A DNA stretch of 64,000 nucleotides, taken from NCBI GenBank assembly GCA_035307765.1, contig DATGHU010000006.1, positions 137,552 through 201,551 on the forward strand, read 5' to 3'. A program made the translations under genes and the position numbers. The stretch's first letter is position 1. Every line of letters begins with the position of its first letter. Shown piece after piece: positions 51,662 to 60,367 of this stretch. This DNA comes from a bacterium. Lineage in GTDB: Bacteria > Sysuimicrobiota > Sysuimicrobiia > Sysuimicrobiales > Segetimicrobiaceae. The notes beneath the pieces were generated by a model that saw nothing but the letters and a program-made list of their open reading frames with translations, had not been told where the DNA came from and did no database searches.

Positions 51662-51923
51662 GGCATCCCCCCACCGGCCGGCTGTGGGTTCCCGGCCGGG
51701 TCCCTTCTTGATCGTTGGGTGCACCCGGAGAGTTCCCCGGGTGAGGCGGTCCGCCTTGGTTCGTCCTGTTGAATTTTCGGGCCGAATGGAGGATCGAACG
51801 GAGGCGCGGGCGCACGCAAGATCGATCGAAGATTCCGGGGAGACGGCCTCAGCGGAGGTGAACGGCGGGCGCCCCCCACCACTGCGACCGGTGCCGGGAC
51901 GCCCTGTGTCTCGACCGGGCGGC

Positions 51924-52667
51924 TTACACCTCGACGACCTTGCCGTCTTCGGCGCACTCGTACGCGAGCCCGGCCGATCGGTCGAGCATGTCGGCGCCGA
52001 GGTGGGTGAGGATCGTGCGTTTGGCGGCAATCTCGCCGAGGTGCGAGGCCAGGGTCGTCAGGTCCATGTGGAGCTTGGTCTTCTTCTCAAACGTATACGC
52101 CTCGGCGATGAAGAGGTCGGCGTCCCGGGCCGCCGGAATGAGGGACGCGGTCCACACCGTGTCCCCGGAGTAGGCGATGACCTTGCCGTCGCACTCCACC
52201 CGCAGGGCAAACGGGGGGTCTCCACACGCGTGCTCGACGACGTACGGCGTGACCGCGACCGCCCCGAGGCGGCGACGCTGCGCCGGCGTCAACTCGGTCA
52301 TCTCCAGCGGGAACGTCCAGCGGATGGTGGAGGAGCCGGGGAACATGATCTCCATCGCGTCCGTGACACGCGTGCGCGTGCCGGGAGGCCCGGCGATCAC
52401 GAGCGGGCGCGCACGGTGGCGGAGCAGCTGGGCGTCGAGCAGAAAGAACGGCAGGCCACCGAAGTGGTCGACGTGGAGATGGGTGAGGAGGATCAGATCG
52501 ATCTCGGCGGGGTCGATGCCGAAGCGGTTCATCGCGATGAGCGAGGAGGCCCCGCAGTCGATCAGGAACCGAGTCGGGCCCGACCGGACGAGAAAGCACG
52601 TCTGAAACCGCCCGCCGCTGCCGAAGGCGTCCCCGCAGCCCAGGAAGCGAACGGTCACTTGCCCCAT
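51924..52667 (-). CDS. Metallo-beta-lactamase-fold hydrolase (RNase Z/PqqB-like group)
   Basis: This 247-residue protein starts at ATG 52667 after GGGGGTGG. The zinc motif THLHVDH is at residues 62-68; further ligands are in VIAYSGDTVWT (Asp) and ILTHLGADM (His). VTVRFLGCGDAFGSGGRFQTCFLV is the start typical for RNase Z-like and related phosphodiesterases. Substrate unknown. It sits between two paralogous small-protein genes on the same strand, which hints at a shared task. Confidence 0.82.
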   Translation of the reverse strand: MGQVTVRFLGCGDAFGSGGRFQTCFLVRSGPTRFLIDCGASSLIAMNRFGIDPAEIDLILLTHLHVDHFGGLPFFLLDAQLLRHRARPLVIAGPPGTRTRVTDAMEIMFPGSSTIRWTFPLEMTELTPAQRRRLGAVAVTPYVVEHACGDPPFALRVECDGKVIAYSGDTVWTASLIPAARDADLFIAEAYTFEKKTKLHMDLTTLASHLGEIAAKRTILTHLGADMLDRSAGLAYECAEDGKVVEV

Positions 52668-52907
52668 GGCGCCACCCCCGCGGTCTCGCGCGGTGCTCGA
52701 TGCGCGTTCCCAAAAGAGGTGCAACGCCGGGGCGTGGGTTCCTGCCGGGGAGGCCGGGCGGCTGGGGCGGAGGGAACTCCCCGCTCAGGCAGGCACCCGC
52801 CGCGTGGCAGCGCGGCGGGCGCCCCGGGGATGCGTGTCAGGTTCGTACCGGAGTGCTCGCGAAGTGTGTGGAGGTGCGGGGGCTCCCCGTGGGGGCCCGC
52901 CGTCCCG

Positions 52908-53141
52908 CTAGTTCGAGCTCGACCGCCAGGGGACTCGCGCCCGCTCCAGGCTCAGGAACACCCAGCTTTTCCCTTTCAGATCCGCCGGCAGGAGCTCGTG
53001 GAGGATCGACATCTCGTGCAGCGCAGCCTGCACGACGTTCATCGCCTCGTTCTGATTTTCCAGGCCGTCGTACCGTGCATTGATCGCGCGGATCCGCTTC
53101 CGGATCAACGTCATCCCGCCGACTAGTTGATCGACTGTCAT
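52908..53141 (-). CDS. Small helical protein of unknown function, paralogue B
   Basis: This 77-residue protein starts at ATG 53141 (an in-frame start at 53183 would add 14 residues). The core YDGLENQNEAMNVVQAAL and end KSWVFLSLER are shared with paralogue A at 51425-51661. The pair lies on both sides of the metallo-beta-lactamase-fold gene in the same direction, with gaps of 240 and 262 bases. The protein is helical, soluble and without recognisable motifs. Pairing and strong conservation suggest a real, expressed gene. Confidence 0.65.
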   Translation of the reverse strand: MTVDQLVGGMTLIRKRIRAINARYDGLENQNEAMNVVQAALHEMSILHELLPADLKGKSWVFLSLERARVPWRSSSN

Positions 53142-53222
53142 CCCTGCACCCCTCCGGCCGGGACGGGCGTTGCCGTGTCCCAAGCCGTCTCTGTGTACGC
53201 TGTATCAGGTTCCCTTACCGAG

Positions 53223-53280
53223 ACAGATGGCCTTGGTCCCATCTGTGGATTTGCGGTACATGGGGAGGAGGGGTCCCCAT
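53223..53280. promoter_or_regulatory. Two tandem hairpins in a divergent intergenic region
   Basis: ACAGATGG (53223-53230) pairs with CCATCTGT (53239-53246), and ATGGGGA (53260-53266) pairs with TCCCCAT (53274-53280). Both are perfect, with 7-8-base loops. They lie between the divergent starts at 53141 (reverse) and 53440 (forward), a region of 298 bases with no gene. They could be operators or RNA structures; the DNA alone does not say. Confidence 0.4.
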
Positions 53281-53439
53281 CACTTCGATGGGCGGGGGCC
53301 GGAAAGCGGAAGGTTAACGGGAGGATCTCCCGCAGCTCGCCGGCGTATTTGACCAGGACCGACCGTTCGGTGGCTCCGGGGCGCCGTCATCACCGCCCCC
53401 CCGCGCCCCGGGAGCCCGCCCCCCAAGGAGCGTCGAGAC

Positions 53440-54159
53440 GTGACCCGCGATCCGCACTTCCCGGCAGGCCTGCTCTGCGACATGGACGACACGATTCTCG
53501 ACTCCAGCGGAGCGCGGGATCATTGCCTGCGGCAGGTCTGCGCCGAGGTGGCGGCCGGGGGCGGCGGGCTCGAACCGGAGGCGCTGGCCGGGGCGATCGA
53601 CCGCGAGGCGGTCTGGTACTGGGGCGACCCGCAGCGCCACCGGCGGGGGCGGATGGATTTGCGGACGGCGTTCCGAGAAATCATGCGCGCGGCCTTGCGG
53701 GGTCAGGGCATCGACCGGTCCGATCTGGCCGATGCCGTCGCGGATCGCTATCGGGCCCTGCGGGAGGAGCACTATCGCGTCTTCCCCGGCGCGATCGAAA
53801 CGCTGGTGCGCCTCAGAGCTCGCGGCGTGCGGGTGGCGCTCGTTACCAACGGCACCGCGCACGATCAGCGGAAAAAGATCGAGCGGTTCGGCCTGGCCGG
53901 CTACGTTGACGGAATCTTTATCGAGGGCGAACTCGGGGTAGGCAAGCCGCACCCCCGCGTATTCGAGACCGCGCTGCGGGCGCTGGCGTGCCCCGCAGGC
54001 GACGCCTGGAGCGTCGGGGACAATCTGGAGTGGGATGTGGTCGGGCCGCAGCGCCTGGGAGTCTTCGGCATCTGGGTCGATGCCGGCGGCCGGGGCCTCC
54101 CCCCGGGATCCCCCGCCAGGCCCGACCGGATCGTCCGGTCCATCACCGAGCTGGCCTAA
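53440..54159 (+). CDS. HAD-family hydrolase
   Basis: This 239-residue phosphatase-like protein starts at GTG 53440 with AAGGAGCG upstream. Motif I LLCDMDDTIL holds the nucleophile Asp14 and acid Asp16. Motif II is ALVTNGTA, and the acidic motif is SVGDNLEWDVVGP. The helical cap between motifs I and II places it in subfamily I, like phosphoglycolate phosphatase or YjjG-type pyrimidine nucleotidase. The substrate is not defined. It is convergent with the following gene. Confidence 0.85.
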   Translation: MTRDPHFPAGLLCDMDDTILDSSGARDHCLRQVCAEVAAGGGGLEPEALAGAIDREAVWYWGDPQRHRRGRMDLRTAFREIMRAALRGQGIDRSDLADAVADRYRALREEHYRVFPGAIETLVRLRARGVRVALVTNGTAHDQRKKIERFGLAGYVDGIFIEGELGVGKPHPRVFETALRALACPAGDAWSVGDNLEWDVVGPQRLGVFGIWVDAGGRGLPPGSPARPDRIVRSITELA

Positions 54160-54198
54160 TCGCGATCGCCGCGGAGCGGCTGCGGTGGTCCGCGAGGC

Positions 54199-54630
54199 CT
54201 ACCGCGTCGAAGGCGCGAGCGAGAAGTGAGAGTGGAGCGCCACCCACCGGCCCGCGGATCGGGCCAGGATGAGCGTCGCCCGGCCGGGCCTCGGGTACGT
54301 CGTCCCATCGGGCCTCCGGCCGACGGAGTCCCACGGCGCGATAACCCCCAGCAGTACCTCGCTCCCCGCGCAGCGCACCTCGGCCAGCCGGAAGGTGAAC
54401 TCGCCGATCATGGGCCAGACGTGCTGCCACTGCTCGCGGCGGAGCGCTTCCCGGCTGTCGACGACCGCGGCGTAGGTGCCAAAGGCCTGGACGTGGGGGT
54501 GGAAGAGCCCCCCGGCCGCCTCGTAATCGAGCGCGCGCACGCAGCGCTGCAAGGCGGCCAGCCACTGCCTGGCCGCCTCGGCCAAGGGGTGATCGCCTGG
54601 GAGGACGCCGGTCTGTTCGGGGGTCGCCAT
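54199..54630 (-). CDS. SnoaL-like/NTF2-fold protein
   Basis: This 143-residue soluble protein has the NTF2-like fold: helices AARQWLAALQRCVRALDYEAAGGLFHPHVQAFGTYAAVV and then strands ending VALHSHFSLAP. It lacks a signal peptide. ATG at 54630 is the best start though its ribosome-binding site is weak. A second NTF2-like protein at 8679 is unrelated in detail. Function unknown. Confidence 0.68.
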   Translation of the reverse strand: MATPEQTGVLPGDHPLAEAARQWLAALQRCVRALDYEAAGGLFHPHVQAFGTYAAVVDSREALRREQWQHVWPMIGEFTFRLAEVRCAGSEVLLGVIAPWDSVGRRPDGTTYPRPGRATLILARSAGRWVALHSHFSLAPSTR

Positions 54631-54875
54631 GCCGATTATCCTGAGACGTCCCTTCCCGCTTCGAGGGTGCCGGTCGAGCTCCTCCCCAAGGGTGCGGCCG
54701 CTTGGCCGATCGGCCATCTCAACTTCTCCACGCGATCGACGAACAACCATCGGCCAAATGGCGTGAGGTTCGCGCGCGGATGGGCCATCCGCGCCTCCCG
54801 GGCAGGAGCGTGTGGATGCCGCTCCCCACCAGTTCTTGGAGGCTCCCATGTGTAAACAACCTGTTTGGGCTGCGG

Positions 54876-55235
54876 CTAGTGCACGCCGGCGAGGTAGAAC
54901 GGACGGGCGACCCGCGATACCGCTTGGTCCTGCATGCCCTCGAGGAAGAGGATTTCCAGGTATTGCGCGGCGCCGAAATATCGGGCAAAGATCGATGAGA
55001 GCTTTCTGGCGAGGCGCTCGTCCGGCCCGGTGATCGACTGCAGGCAGAGGGCGACGTCGTATCCGCCCCCGGCGTTGTGCCGGACCACGGCCAGGTAGGC
55101 CTTCAGGACGTGGGGGATCCCGCTCAGCGCCTTCGCAAACTCCGCTTTCAGAATCCGTTCCGGGGGGCCGTCTTGCTCGGCGAGGAACTGGACGCGTGAG
55201 CGGATATGCCCTTCCAGCCGCGGCGTCTGCTCCAT
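54876..55235 (-). CDS. SseB C-terminal-domain-like protein
   Basis: This 119-residue protein resembles the C-terminal half of enhanced-serine-sensitivity protein SseB: LEGHIRSRVQFLAEQDGPPERILK, a middle KAYLAVVRHNAGGGYDVALCLQ, and the end RPFYLA. The N-terminal SseB half is missing. No enzymatic motif is seen. Assignment is by pattern only and could be wrong. Confidence 0.5.
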   Translation of the reverse strand: MEQTPRLEGHIRSRVQFLAEQDGPPERILKAEFAKALSGIPHVLKAYLAVVRHNAGGGYDVALCLQSITGPDERLARKLSSIFARYFGAAQYLEILFLEGMQDQAVSRVARPFYLAGVH

Positions 55236-55239
55236 GGCG

Positions 55240-55755
55240 CTAGTGCTGTCTCGACGGGATCTTACTCCGTTTCGGGGTTCGCGGGGCCGCAGAACCAGCG
55301 CCTTTTGACGCGGCCCGCAGCTGCGGCAATGTGCCCCGCCCGATCGTCGGCAGGGCGCGGGTCGCCGCGCTCTCCTGGGGCGGCGTTATGGCCATCGACT
55401 CGTGCTGCTGGATCTCGTTCCAGAGGTGGGTAACCCGGCGGCGCAGGTTCCGGATCGTTTGGTACGACGGCACCAAGGAGGCGGGGTCGGAGAGGGGACC
55501 TCCACCCGGCCCGGCCGAGGGGTGCGCCCGCTCCCGGGCGGTTTCGGCGACCTTGGAGAGCTCGCGACCGGCGGCGACCATCGCCACCTGGCACACCACC
55601 GTGTGCGGCAGCACCCCGGTCATGCGTGAGGCGCGGCGATAGTACTCGATCGTCCAGTCCGACAATCCGAGGTCGCGCAGTTTCTGGACGGACCGCTCGA
55701 AGTCGCGGCGGCGTTTCCGGCCGAGGCTGGTCAGGGTGCGGCGTTCGCGCTCCAT
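55240..55755 (-). CDS. Hypothetical protein, basic N-terminus
   Basis: This 171-residue protein starts at ATG 55755. The first 45 residues are rich in Arg/Lys (LGRKRRRDFERSVQKLRDLGLSDWTIEYYRRAS), followed by a helical stretch VVCQVAMVAAGRELSKVAETARERA and NLRRRVTHLWNEIQQHESM. It ends with a low-complexity basic tail. Helix-rich, possibly nucleic-acid binding from its charge; I recognise no family. It ends 4 bases before the start of the SseB-like gene. Confidence 0.5.
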   Translation of the reverse strand: MERERRTLTSLGRKRRRDFERSVQKLRDLGLSDWTIEYYRRASRMTGVLPHTVVCQVAMVAAGRELSKVAETARERAHPSAGPGGGPLSDPASLVPSYQTIRNLRRRVTHLWNEIQQHESMAITPPQESAATRALPTIGRGTLPQLRAASKGAGSAAPRTPKRSKIPSRQH

Positions 55756-55789
55756 AGGTACTTGAGTATATGCCCGGAACCCCCCCCGA

Positions 55790-56014
55790 CTAGACGCCCG
55801 CCACTTCCACAACCTTCCGCCGTCCGGACCGCCCGGCGAGGATGCGCACCCGGGAGCGCGGGACGCCAAAGTGTTCCGCCAGCGCCGCGATCACGGCCGC
55901 GTTGGCCCGTCCGTCGTGCGGGGGAGCCGTCACCGCGATGCGCAGCGTGCCGTCCTCGAGACGCTCGACCCGCGTGGTCCGGGCGCGGGGGATGACCGTG
56001 ACGGTGGCGCGCAT
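55790..56014 (-). CDS. DUF167 (YggU) family protein
   Basis: This 74-residue protein matches DUF167: VTVIPRARTTRVERLEDGTLRIAVTAPPHDGRANAAVIAALAEHFGVPRSRVRILAG in outline, with the conserved APPxxGRAN core and the end GRSGRRKVVEV. The fold is small alpha-beta; the role is unknown across bacteria, archaea and eukaryotes. Its start is 13 bases after the creatininase stop, so it is probably the last gene of that operon. Confidence 0.85.
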   Translation of the reverse strand: MRATVTVIPRARTTRVERLEDGTLRIAVTAPPHDGRANAAVIAALAEHFGVPRSRVRILAGRSGRRKVVEVAGV

Positions 56015-56027
56015 CGCCGGGGCGACC

Positions 56028-56843
56028 TCACCGCGGGCGAGTCGGGGTGCGCTTCCGGCCCGCGCCCAGGTGGGGGTCCACCCCCCGAAACCATCTCAGG
56101 AACCTGACACACCGCTCGACCGCATGCTCGAAGAGCGCCTTCCCCCGCTCGGGGGAGGCGAGCGTGGGGTCCGACAGGCTTCCCGTCTCCGGCGGGGCGA
56201 CATCTTCCATGTCGAGCGGCACGGCGACCCGCATCCCGTCCACCCTGATCGCGCCGAGTCCGTCCGTCGGGCAGCCCAAGACCGGGCGGCGCCCCCAGGG
56301 GCCGGCGCGGTGCATCTGGACCCGTCCCGGTCTGACGTGCATCATCAGCGAGCCCACCGGCTCGCCGCCGTGGCCGAGGTCGACCTTCGCCCCGTAGACG
56401 CGCTCCACCACCTCCGGCGCTTGGACCAGCCCGAACGGGGCGATTGACGGGATGACGAGCCCCCGCGCGCGCCGGTAGCGTCGGGTGACCAGGTCGACGA
56501 TTCCGGCGTTGCCGGCGTGGCCGTTGAAGATCGCGATCCGCGCGAACCCGTGGTCGAGCAGACAGTCCACCGTGTCCGTGAGCACCGCGTCGAGGGTCGA
56601 CTCCCGGAGCGTGATCGTGCCGGGAAAGTTTCGAAAGTACTCGGAGTACCCGAAGGGCAGGATCGGCGCCACGACATCTCCCGTCGCCTCCGCTGCCCGG
56701 GCGGCGATTTCGTCGATGATGAGGTAATCGCCCATGGGGGTGTGGGGACCGTGCTCTTCGATCGAGCCGAGCGGGATCACCGCGCTGACGCCAGCGGTGA
56801 TCGCCTCGCCGGCCTCGGTCCAGGTCATCTCACCGAGCCGCAT
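56028..56843 (-). CDS. Creatininase-family amidohydrolase
   Basis: This 271-residue metal-dependent hydrolase has the creatininase marks: VIPLGSIEEHGPHTPMGDYLIIDEIAARA (Glu, His, Asp ligands), FPGTITLRESTL, AIFNGHAGNAG and DLGHGGEPVGSLMM. Family members open creatinine or cleave formamide-type bonds (FAPy deformylase, mycofactocin peptidase MftE). It lies between a peptide-type transporter and DUF167 on one strand, so it may process the transported solute. Confidence 0.87.
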   Translation of the reverse strand: MRLGEMTWTEAGEAITAGVSAVIPLGSIEEHGPHTPMGDYLIIDEIAARAAEATGDVVAPILPFGYSEYFRNFPGTITLRESTLDAVLTDTVDCLLDHGFARIAIFNGHAGNAGIVDLVTRRYRRARGLVIPSIAPFGLVQAPEVVERVYGAKVDLGHGGEPVGSLMMHVRPGRVQMHRAGPWGRRPVLGCPTDGLGAIRVDGMRVAVPLDMEDVAPPETGSLSDPTLASPERGKALFEHAVERCVRFLRWFRGVDPHLGAGRKRTPTRPR

Positions 56844-56856
56844 GCTGGCCTCCCTC

Positions 56857-58413
56857 CTATTTTTCGATCCACACCCGGTTAAGGTAGCCGACGCTCAGGG
56901 CGCCGAGCCCGCCGGGAAGGCGGACGTACCCTTTGACGGCGCTGCGCGCCGCCTCCGCCTGCGGCCGCCAGACGACGAAAATCCACGGGGCCTCCTGGAA
57001 GAGGATCCGCTCCACGTCGGCGTAGACCGCGCGGCGCTTGTTCCGGTCCGTGATCCGCTGCCCCTCCTCCAACAGCTGATCGAGCCGCGCGTTCTTGAAC
57101 TTCACCGCGGCGGCGTAGGCCGTCCCGGTGGAGTGGAAGTACCGGTAGTAGAAATCAGGGTCGGCCCAGGGCAGGCTGAGGCCGTCCATCATCATCATGT
57201 AATCCCCGGTCACCCGCTTCTGGAACAGGGTCGCCACGTCGTTGATCTTGAGATCCACCGTCGCGCCCCACGACCGCAGCATGGTGGCGACCACCTGCGC
57301 CGTGTCGAGGTGCACGGTGAGGTTGGCCGAGTCGAGGACGAGGTGGAGGTCCTGCGGCCGCTGCAGGCCGGCATCCTTGAGCAGGGCGAGGGCGCGCTGC
57401 GGGTCGTACGTCCACACCTTGCTCGTCTCGGGATTGTACGCCCAGGCGTCCTTCCTCAGCAGGAAGCCGTCCATCAGCTGCGCCTGCCCGCCGAAGGCCG
57501 TCAGGCTGACGGTCTCGCGGTTGATCGCGAAGTTGAGGGCCTGGCGGACCTTGGGGTTGACGAGCGGCGGGCGGGTGGGATTCAGGCGGATCATGTTGAA
57601 CACCTCGAACCCACGGTAGACCCGGAAGTCGCGCGAGCGCATCAAGAATTCGGTGTCCTGCCAGGGGAGGTACTCGATGAAGTCGGCCTGGCCGCTCTTG
57701 AGCGCGTTGACGCGGGCGCGGTCGTCCAGGATCGGGGCCAACTCCACCCGGTCCAGCGACGCCGGGTCCCACGCCTTCGGGAATCGCTCCAGGACGTAGC
57801 GGACGTTGGGCTCGTAGCTCGCCAGCCGAAACGCCCCCGTCCCGTTCATCGCCTTCTTGAAGTCCCCGCCCGCCTCCGCCCACCGCTGGCTGACCATGAA
57901 CGTCTCGCGGCCGGCCAGGATGTCGAGGAAGGTGGCGCTGGGGTGTCGGAGGCGAACCTCGACCGCGGCGTCCCCGCGCGCCCGCACGCTCTCGATCAAT
58001 TCCTCGAACTCCTTTTCCCGCGTCGCCTTCGTCTGCGGGTCCAGAATCCGCCGGAACGAGTAGAGCACGTCCGCGGCGGTGAACGGCGTCCCGTCGTGGA
58101 ACGTGACGTTCCGGCGCAGCGAGAAGATGTAGAGGGTCGGCTGGGGCTGGGACCACGACGCCGCGAGGGCGGGGGCGATGTTCCCGTGGACGTCGTACGT
58201 GACGAGGGTATCGTAGACATTCCCCTGCAGCGACGAACTGGTCGCCCCGTAGTTGAGGTGCGGGTCGAGCCCCACGGGGTCTCGATACAGCCCGAACTTC
58301 AGGATGCCCCCCCGCGTCGGGGCGGCCGCGGCGCGGGTCCCGCGCACGAAGGCGGGCGCCCCGACGATGGTCCCGGCGATGAGCTTGCCGAGGGTCCGGC
58401 GGCTGATCCGCAT
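56857..58413 (-). CDS. ABC transporter substrate-binding protein, peptide type, Tat-like signal
   Basis: This 518-residue binding protein starts MRISRRTLGKLI, a twin-arginine motif followed by an Ala/Gly stretch. The mature part GILKFGLYRDPVGLDPHLNYGATSSSLQGNVYDTLV, YIFSLRRNVTFHDGTPFTAADVLYSFRRIL is DppA/OppA-like (SBP_bac_5). The two permeases upstream on this strand and the amidohydrolase downstream make an uptake-and-hydrolysis unit. Again no ATPase gene accompanies it. Confidence 0.9.
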   Translation of the reverse strand: MRISRRTLGKLIAGTIVGAPAFVRGTRAAAAPTRGGILKFGLYRDPVGLDPHLNYGATSSSLQGNVYDTLVTYDVHGNIAPALAASWSQPQPTLYIFSLRRNVTFHDGTPFTAADVLYSFRRILDPQTKATREKEFEELIESVRARGDAAVEVRLRHPSATFLDILAGRETFMVSQRWAEAGGDFKKAMNGTGAFRLASYEPNVRYVLERFPKAWDPASLDRVELAPILDDRARVNALKSGQADFIEYLPWQDTEFLMRSRDFRVYRGFEVFNMIRLNPTRPPLVNPKVRQALNFAINRETVSLTAFGGQAQLMDGFLLRKDAWAYNPETSKVWTYDPQRALALLKDAGLQRPQDLHLVLDSANLTVHLDTAQVVATMLRSWGATVDLKINDVATLFQKRVTGDYMMMMDGLSLPWADPDFYYRYFHSTGTAYAAAVKFKNARLDQLLEEGQRITDRNKRRAVYADVERILFQEAPWIFVVWRPQAEAARSAVKGYVRLPGGLGALSVGYLNRVWIEK

Positions 58414-58509
58414 ACGATCTCCCTCCCGTCGATGGGGGCCGGCGGGCGTTTCATCCCCGACCCGAAGGGTTCCCCGCAGTCTTCGATGCCGGCCCGGCCG
58501 GTCCCCGGC

Positions 58510-59382
58510 TCAGACCGATCCCCGCAGGCGGGGGTCCAGCAGGTCCCGCAGCGCGTCCCCCAGCAAGTTGAAGGCGAGCACGGTGCCCGAGACGACCGCG
58601 GCGGGCCAGACCACCGGCCAGACGCTCAGGCTCATGAACCGGCTCGACTGCTCGATCATCCGCCCCCACGACGGGGCCGGGGGCGGGGGGCCGAGTCCGA
58701 GGAAGCTCAGCCCCGATTCCAGCAGGATCGCGTGCCCGAGCGCGAGCGAGGCCTGGACGAACAGGGGAGCGGCGATGTTCGGCAGGATGTCGCGCCGCAG
58801 GATCCGGGCCGTGGGCGCCCCCTGGGCTTTGGCCGCCGCCACGTACTCGGTCTCCCGGACGGAGAGCGTCGCGGCGTGGGCCACCCGCGCAAACCGAGGG
58901 ACGTAGAGCAGCCCGATGACGAGGATGACGTTCACGACGGACGGGCCCAGGAACGTGATGACGAGGATCGCCAGGAGGATGGGCGGAAAGGAGAGCAGCC
59001 CATCGGCGATCCGCATCACCACCAGGTCCCCGATCCCGCCGAGGTAGGCGGCCGCGCTGCCGAGCAGGGTGCCGATGCCGGCCGCCCCCGCGATGCTCGC
59101 CACGCTGACGACGAGCGTGATGCGCGCCCCGAACGCCAGGCGGCTGAGGATGTCGCGCCCGAACTCGTCGGTCCCCAGCGGATGGGTCAGGGAAGGGAGC
59201 GCCATCCTTAGCCTCGGGTCGATCGCCTCGGGGCCGTAGGCGGTGAGGGCGGGGGCGAGGACGGCCAGCGCGGCGACCACGCCCACGACCGCTGCGGGGG
59301 TGAGCAGCCGCAGCCGGCGGATGCGGCGGCGGCGCGCCCGCTCAGCCTCAGGCGTATCGGATGCGCGGGTCGACGAGGGCAT
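58510..59382 (-). CDS. Peptide-type ABC transporter permease (DppC-like)
   Basis: This 290-residue permease has HPLGTDEFGRDILSRLAFGARITL and the docking loop YVAAAKAQGAPTARILRRDILPN, ending SWGRMIEQSS. Six helices are visible. The start at 59382 overlaps the end of the DppB-like gene by 35 bases. It transports the solute of the preceding binding protein. Confidence 0.9.
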   Translation of the reverse strand: MPSSTRASDTPEAERARRRRIRRLRLLTPAAVVGVVAALAVLAPALTAYGPEAIDPRLRMALPSLTHPLGTDEFGRDILSRLAFGARITLVVSVASIAGAAGIGTLLGSAAAYLGGIGDLVVMRIADGLLSFPPILLAILVITFLGPSVVNVILVIGLLYVPRFARVAHAATLSVRETEYVAAAKAQGAPTARILRRDILPNIAAPLFVQASLALGHAILLESGLSFLGLGPPPPAPSWGRMIEQSSRFMSLSVWPVVWPAAVVSGTVLAFNLLGDALRDLLDPRLRGSV

Positions 59383-60301
59383 ACGTCACGTCGATCAGGA
59401 CGTTGACGGCGATGAAGATGGACGCGGCGACCAGGACGACCGCCTGGATGACGGGGTAGTCGCGCTGGCCCAGCGCCTCGAGCAGGAATAGGTTCATCCC
59501 CGGCCAGTTGAAGATCGTCTCGACGAGGACGCTGCCCGCAAACATCGCGCCGACCTGGAGGCCGAGCACGGTCAGCACCGGCAGCAGGGCGTTGCGCAGC
59601 ACGTGGCGGCCGACCACCTGTCTCTCGCCCAGCCCCTTCGACCGGGCGGTGCGCACGTAGTCGAGCGACGTCTGCTCGAGGATGGACGAGCGCGTCATGC
59701 GCATCGTGGTCGCGGCGGGCGCGGCGGCCAGGGCCAGGGCGGGGAGGATCAGGTGGACCGCGAACCCTCCCGGGTCCTGGAAGGCGCCGACGTATCCGCC
59801 CGACGGCAGAAGCCCCAGCCAGAGCGTGAAGATCGAGACCAGTCCCGGCCCGATCACGAACACCGGCACGGAGAACCCCAGCAGCGTCAGCGCGGAAACG
59901 ATCGGATCCATCAGCGTGTCGCGCGCGCGCGCCGAGTACACTCCGGCGGGAATGCCGATCGCCATCGCCACGCCGGCGGCCGGGACGATCAGCTGGAGGG
60001 TGCGGAGCAGCCGCACCGCCAGATCGGTGGTCACCGCGCGTCCGGAGACCAACGACCGGCCGAGATCCCCGCGCAGCAGTCCGCTCGCCCAGCCGAGATA
60101 TTGGACCACCACCGGGCGGTCGAGGCCGAGTTGGGCCCGGACGCGCTGCACCTGCTCCGGGCTCGGGTGCGCATCCAGCCCGCCCAGGATGATCAGGGCG
60201 GGATCTCCCGGCAGCAGGTAGAGCGAGAAAAACACCACGGAGGCGACCACCCACAACAACACCACGGCGCCGCCGATCCGGCGGGCGAGGTAGCGCTTCA
60301 C
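59348..60301 (-). CDS. Peptide-type ABC transporter permease (DppB-like)
   Basis: This 317-residue permease starts at GTG 60301 (VKRYLARRIGGAVVLLWVVASVVFF); a TTG at 60340 would add 13 residues. Typical features are LPGDPALIILGGLDAHPSPEQVQRVRAQLGLDRP in outline and the EAA loop DYVRTARSKGLGERQVVGRHVLRN. It overlaps the DppC-like gene. Confidence 0.9.
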   Translation of the reverse strand: MKRYLARRIGGAVVLLWVVASVVFFSLYLLPGDPALIILGGLDAHPSPEQVQRVRAQLGLDRPVVVQYLGWASGLLRGDLGRSLVSGRAVTTDLAVRLLRTLQLIVPAAGVAMAIGIPAGVYSARARDTLMDPIVSALTLLGFSVPVFVIGPGLVSIFTLWLGLLPSGGYVGAFQDPGGFAVHLILPALALAAAPAATTMRMTRSSILEQTSLDYVRTARSKGLGERQVVGRHVLRNALLPVLTVLGLQVGAMFAGSVLVETIFNWPGMNLFLLEALGQRDYPVIQAVVLVAASIFIAVNVLIDVTYALVDPRIRYA

Positions 60302-60367
60302 GTTCGCGGCCCCGGCGTTGGCGGGGGGGTCCCGCCGCAACGCCGCCGCCGCCCGCGCGTCACGCCG

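Noticed and set aside
56734-59211. Very long forward frame over the reverse peptide-transporter genes
   Set aside because: Highly Arg/Pro/Gly-rich antisense frame typical of GC-rich coding DNA; the reverse genes have all family motifs.
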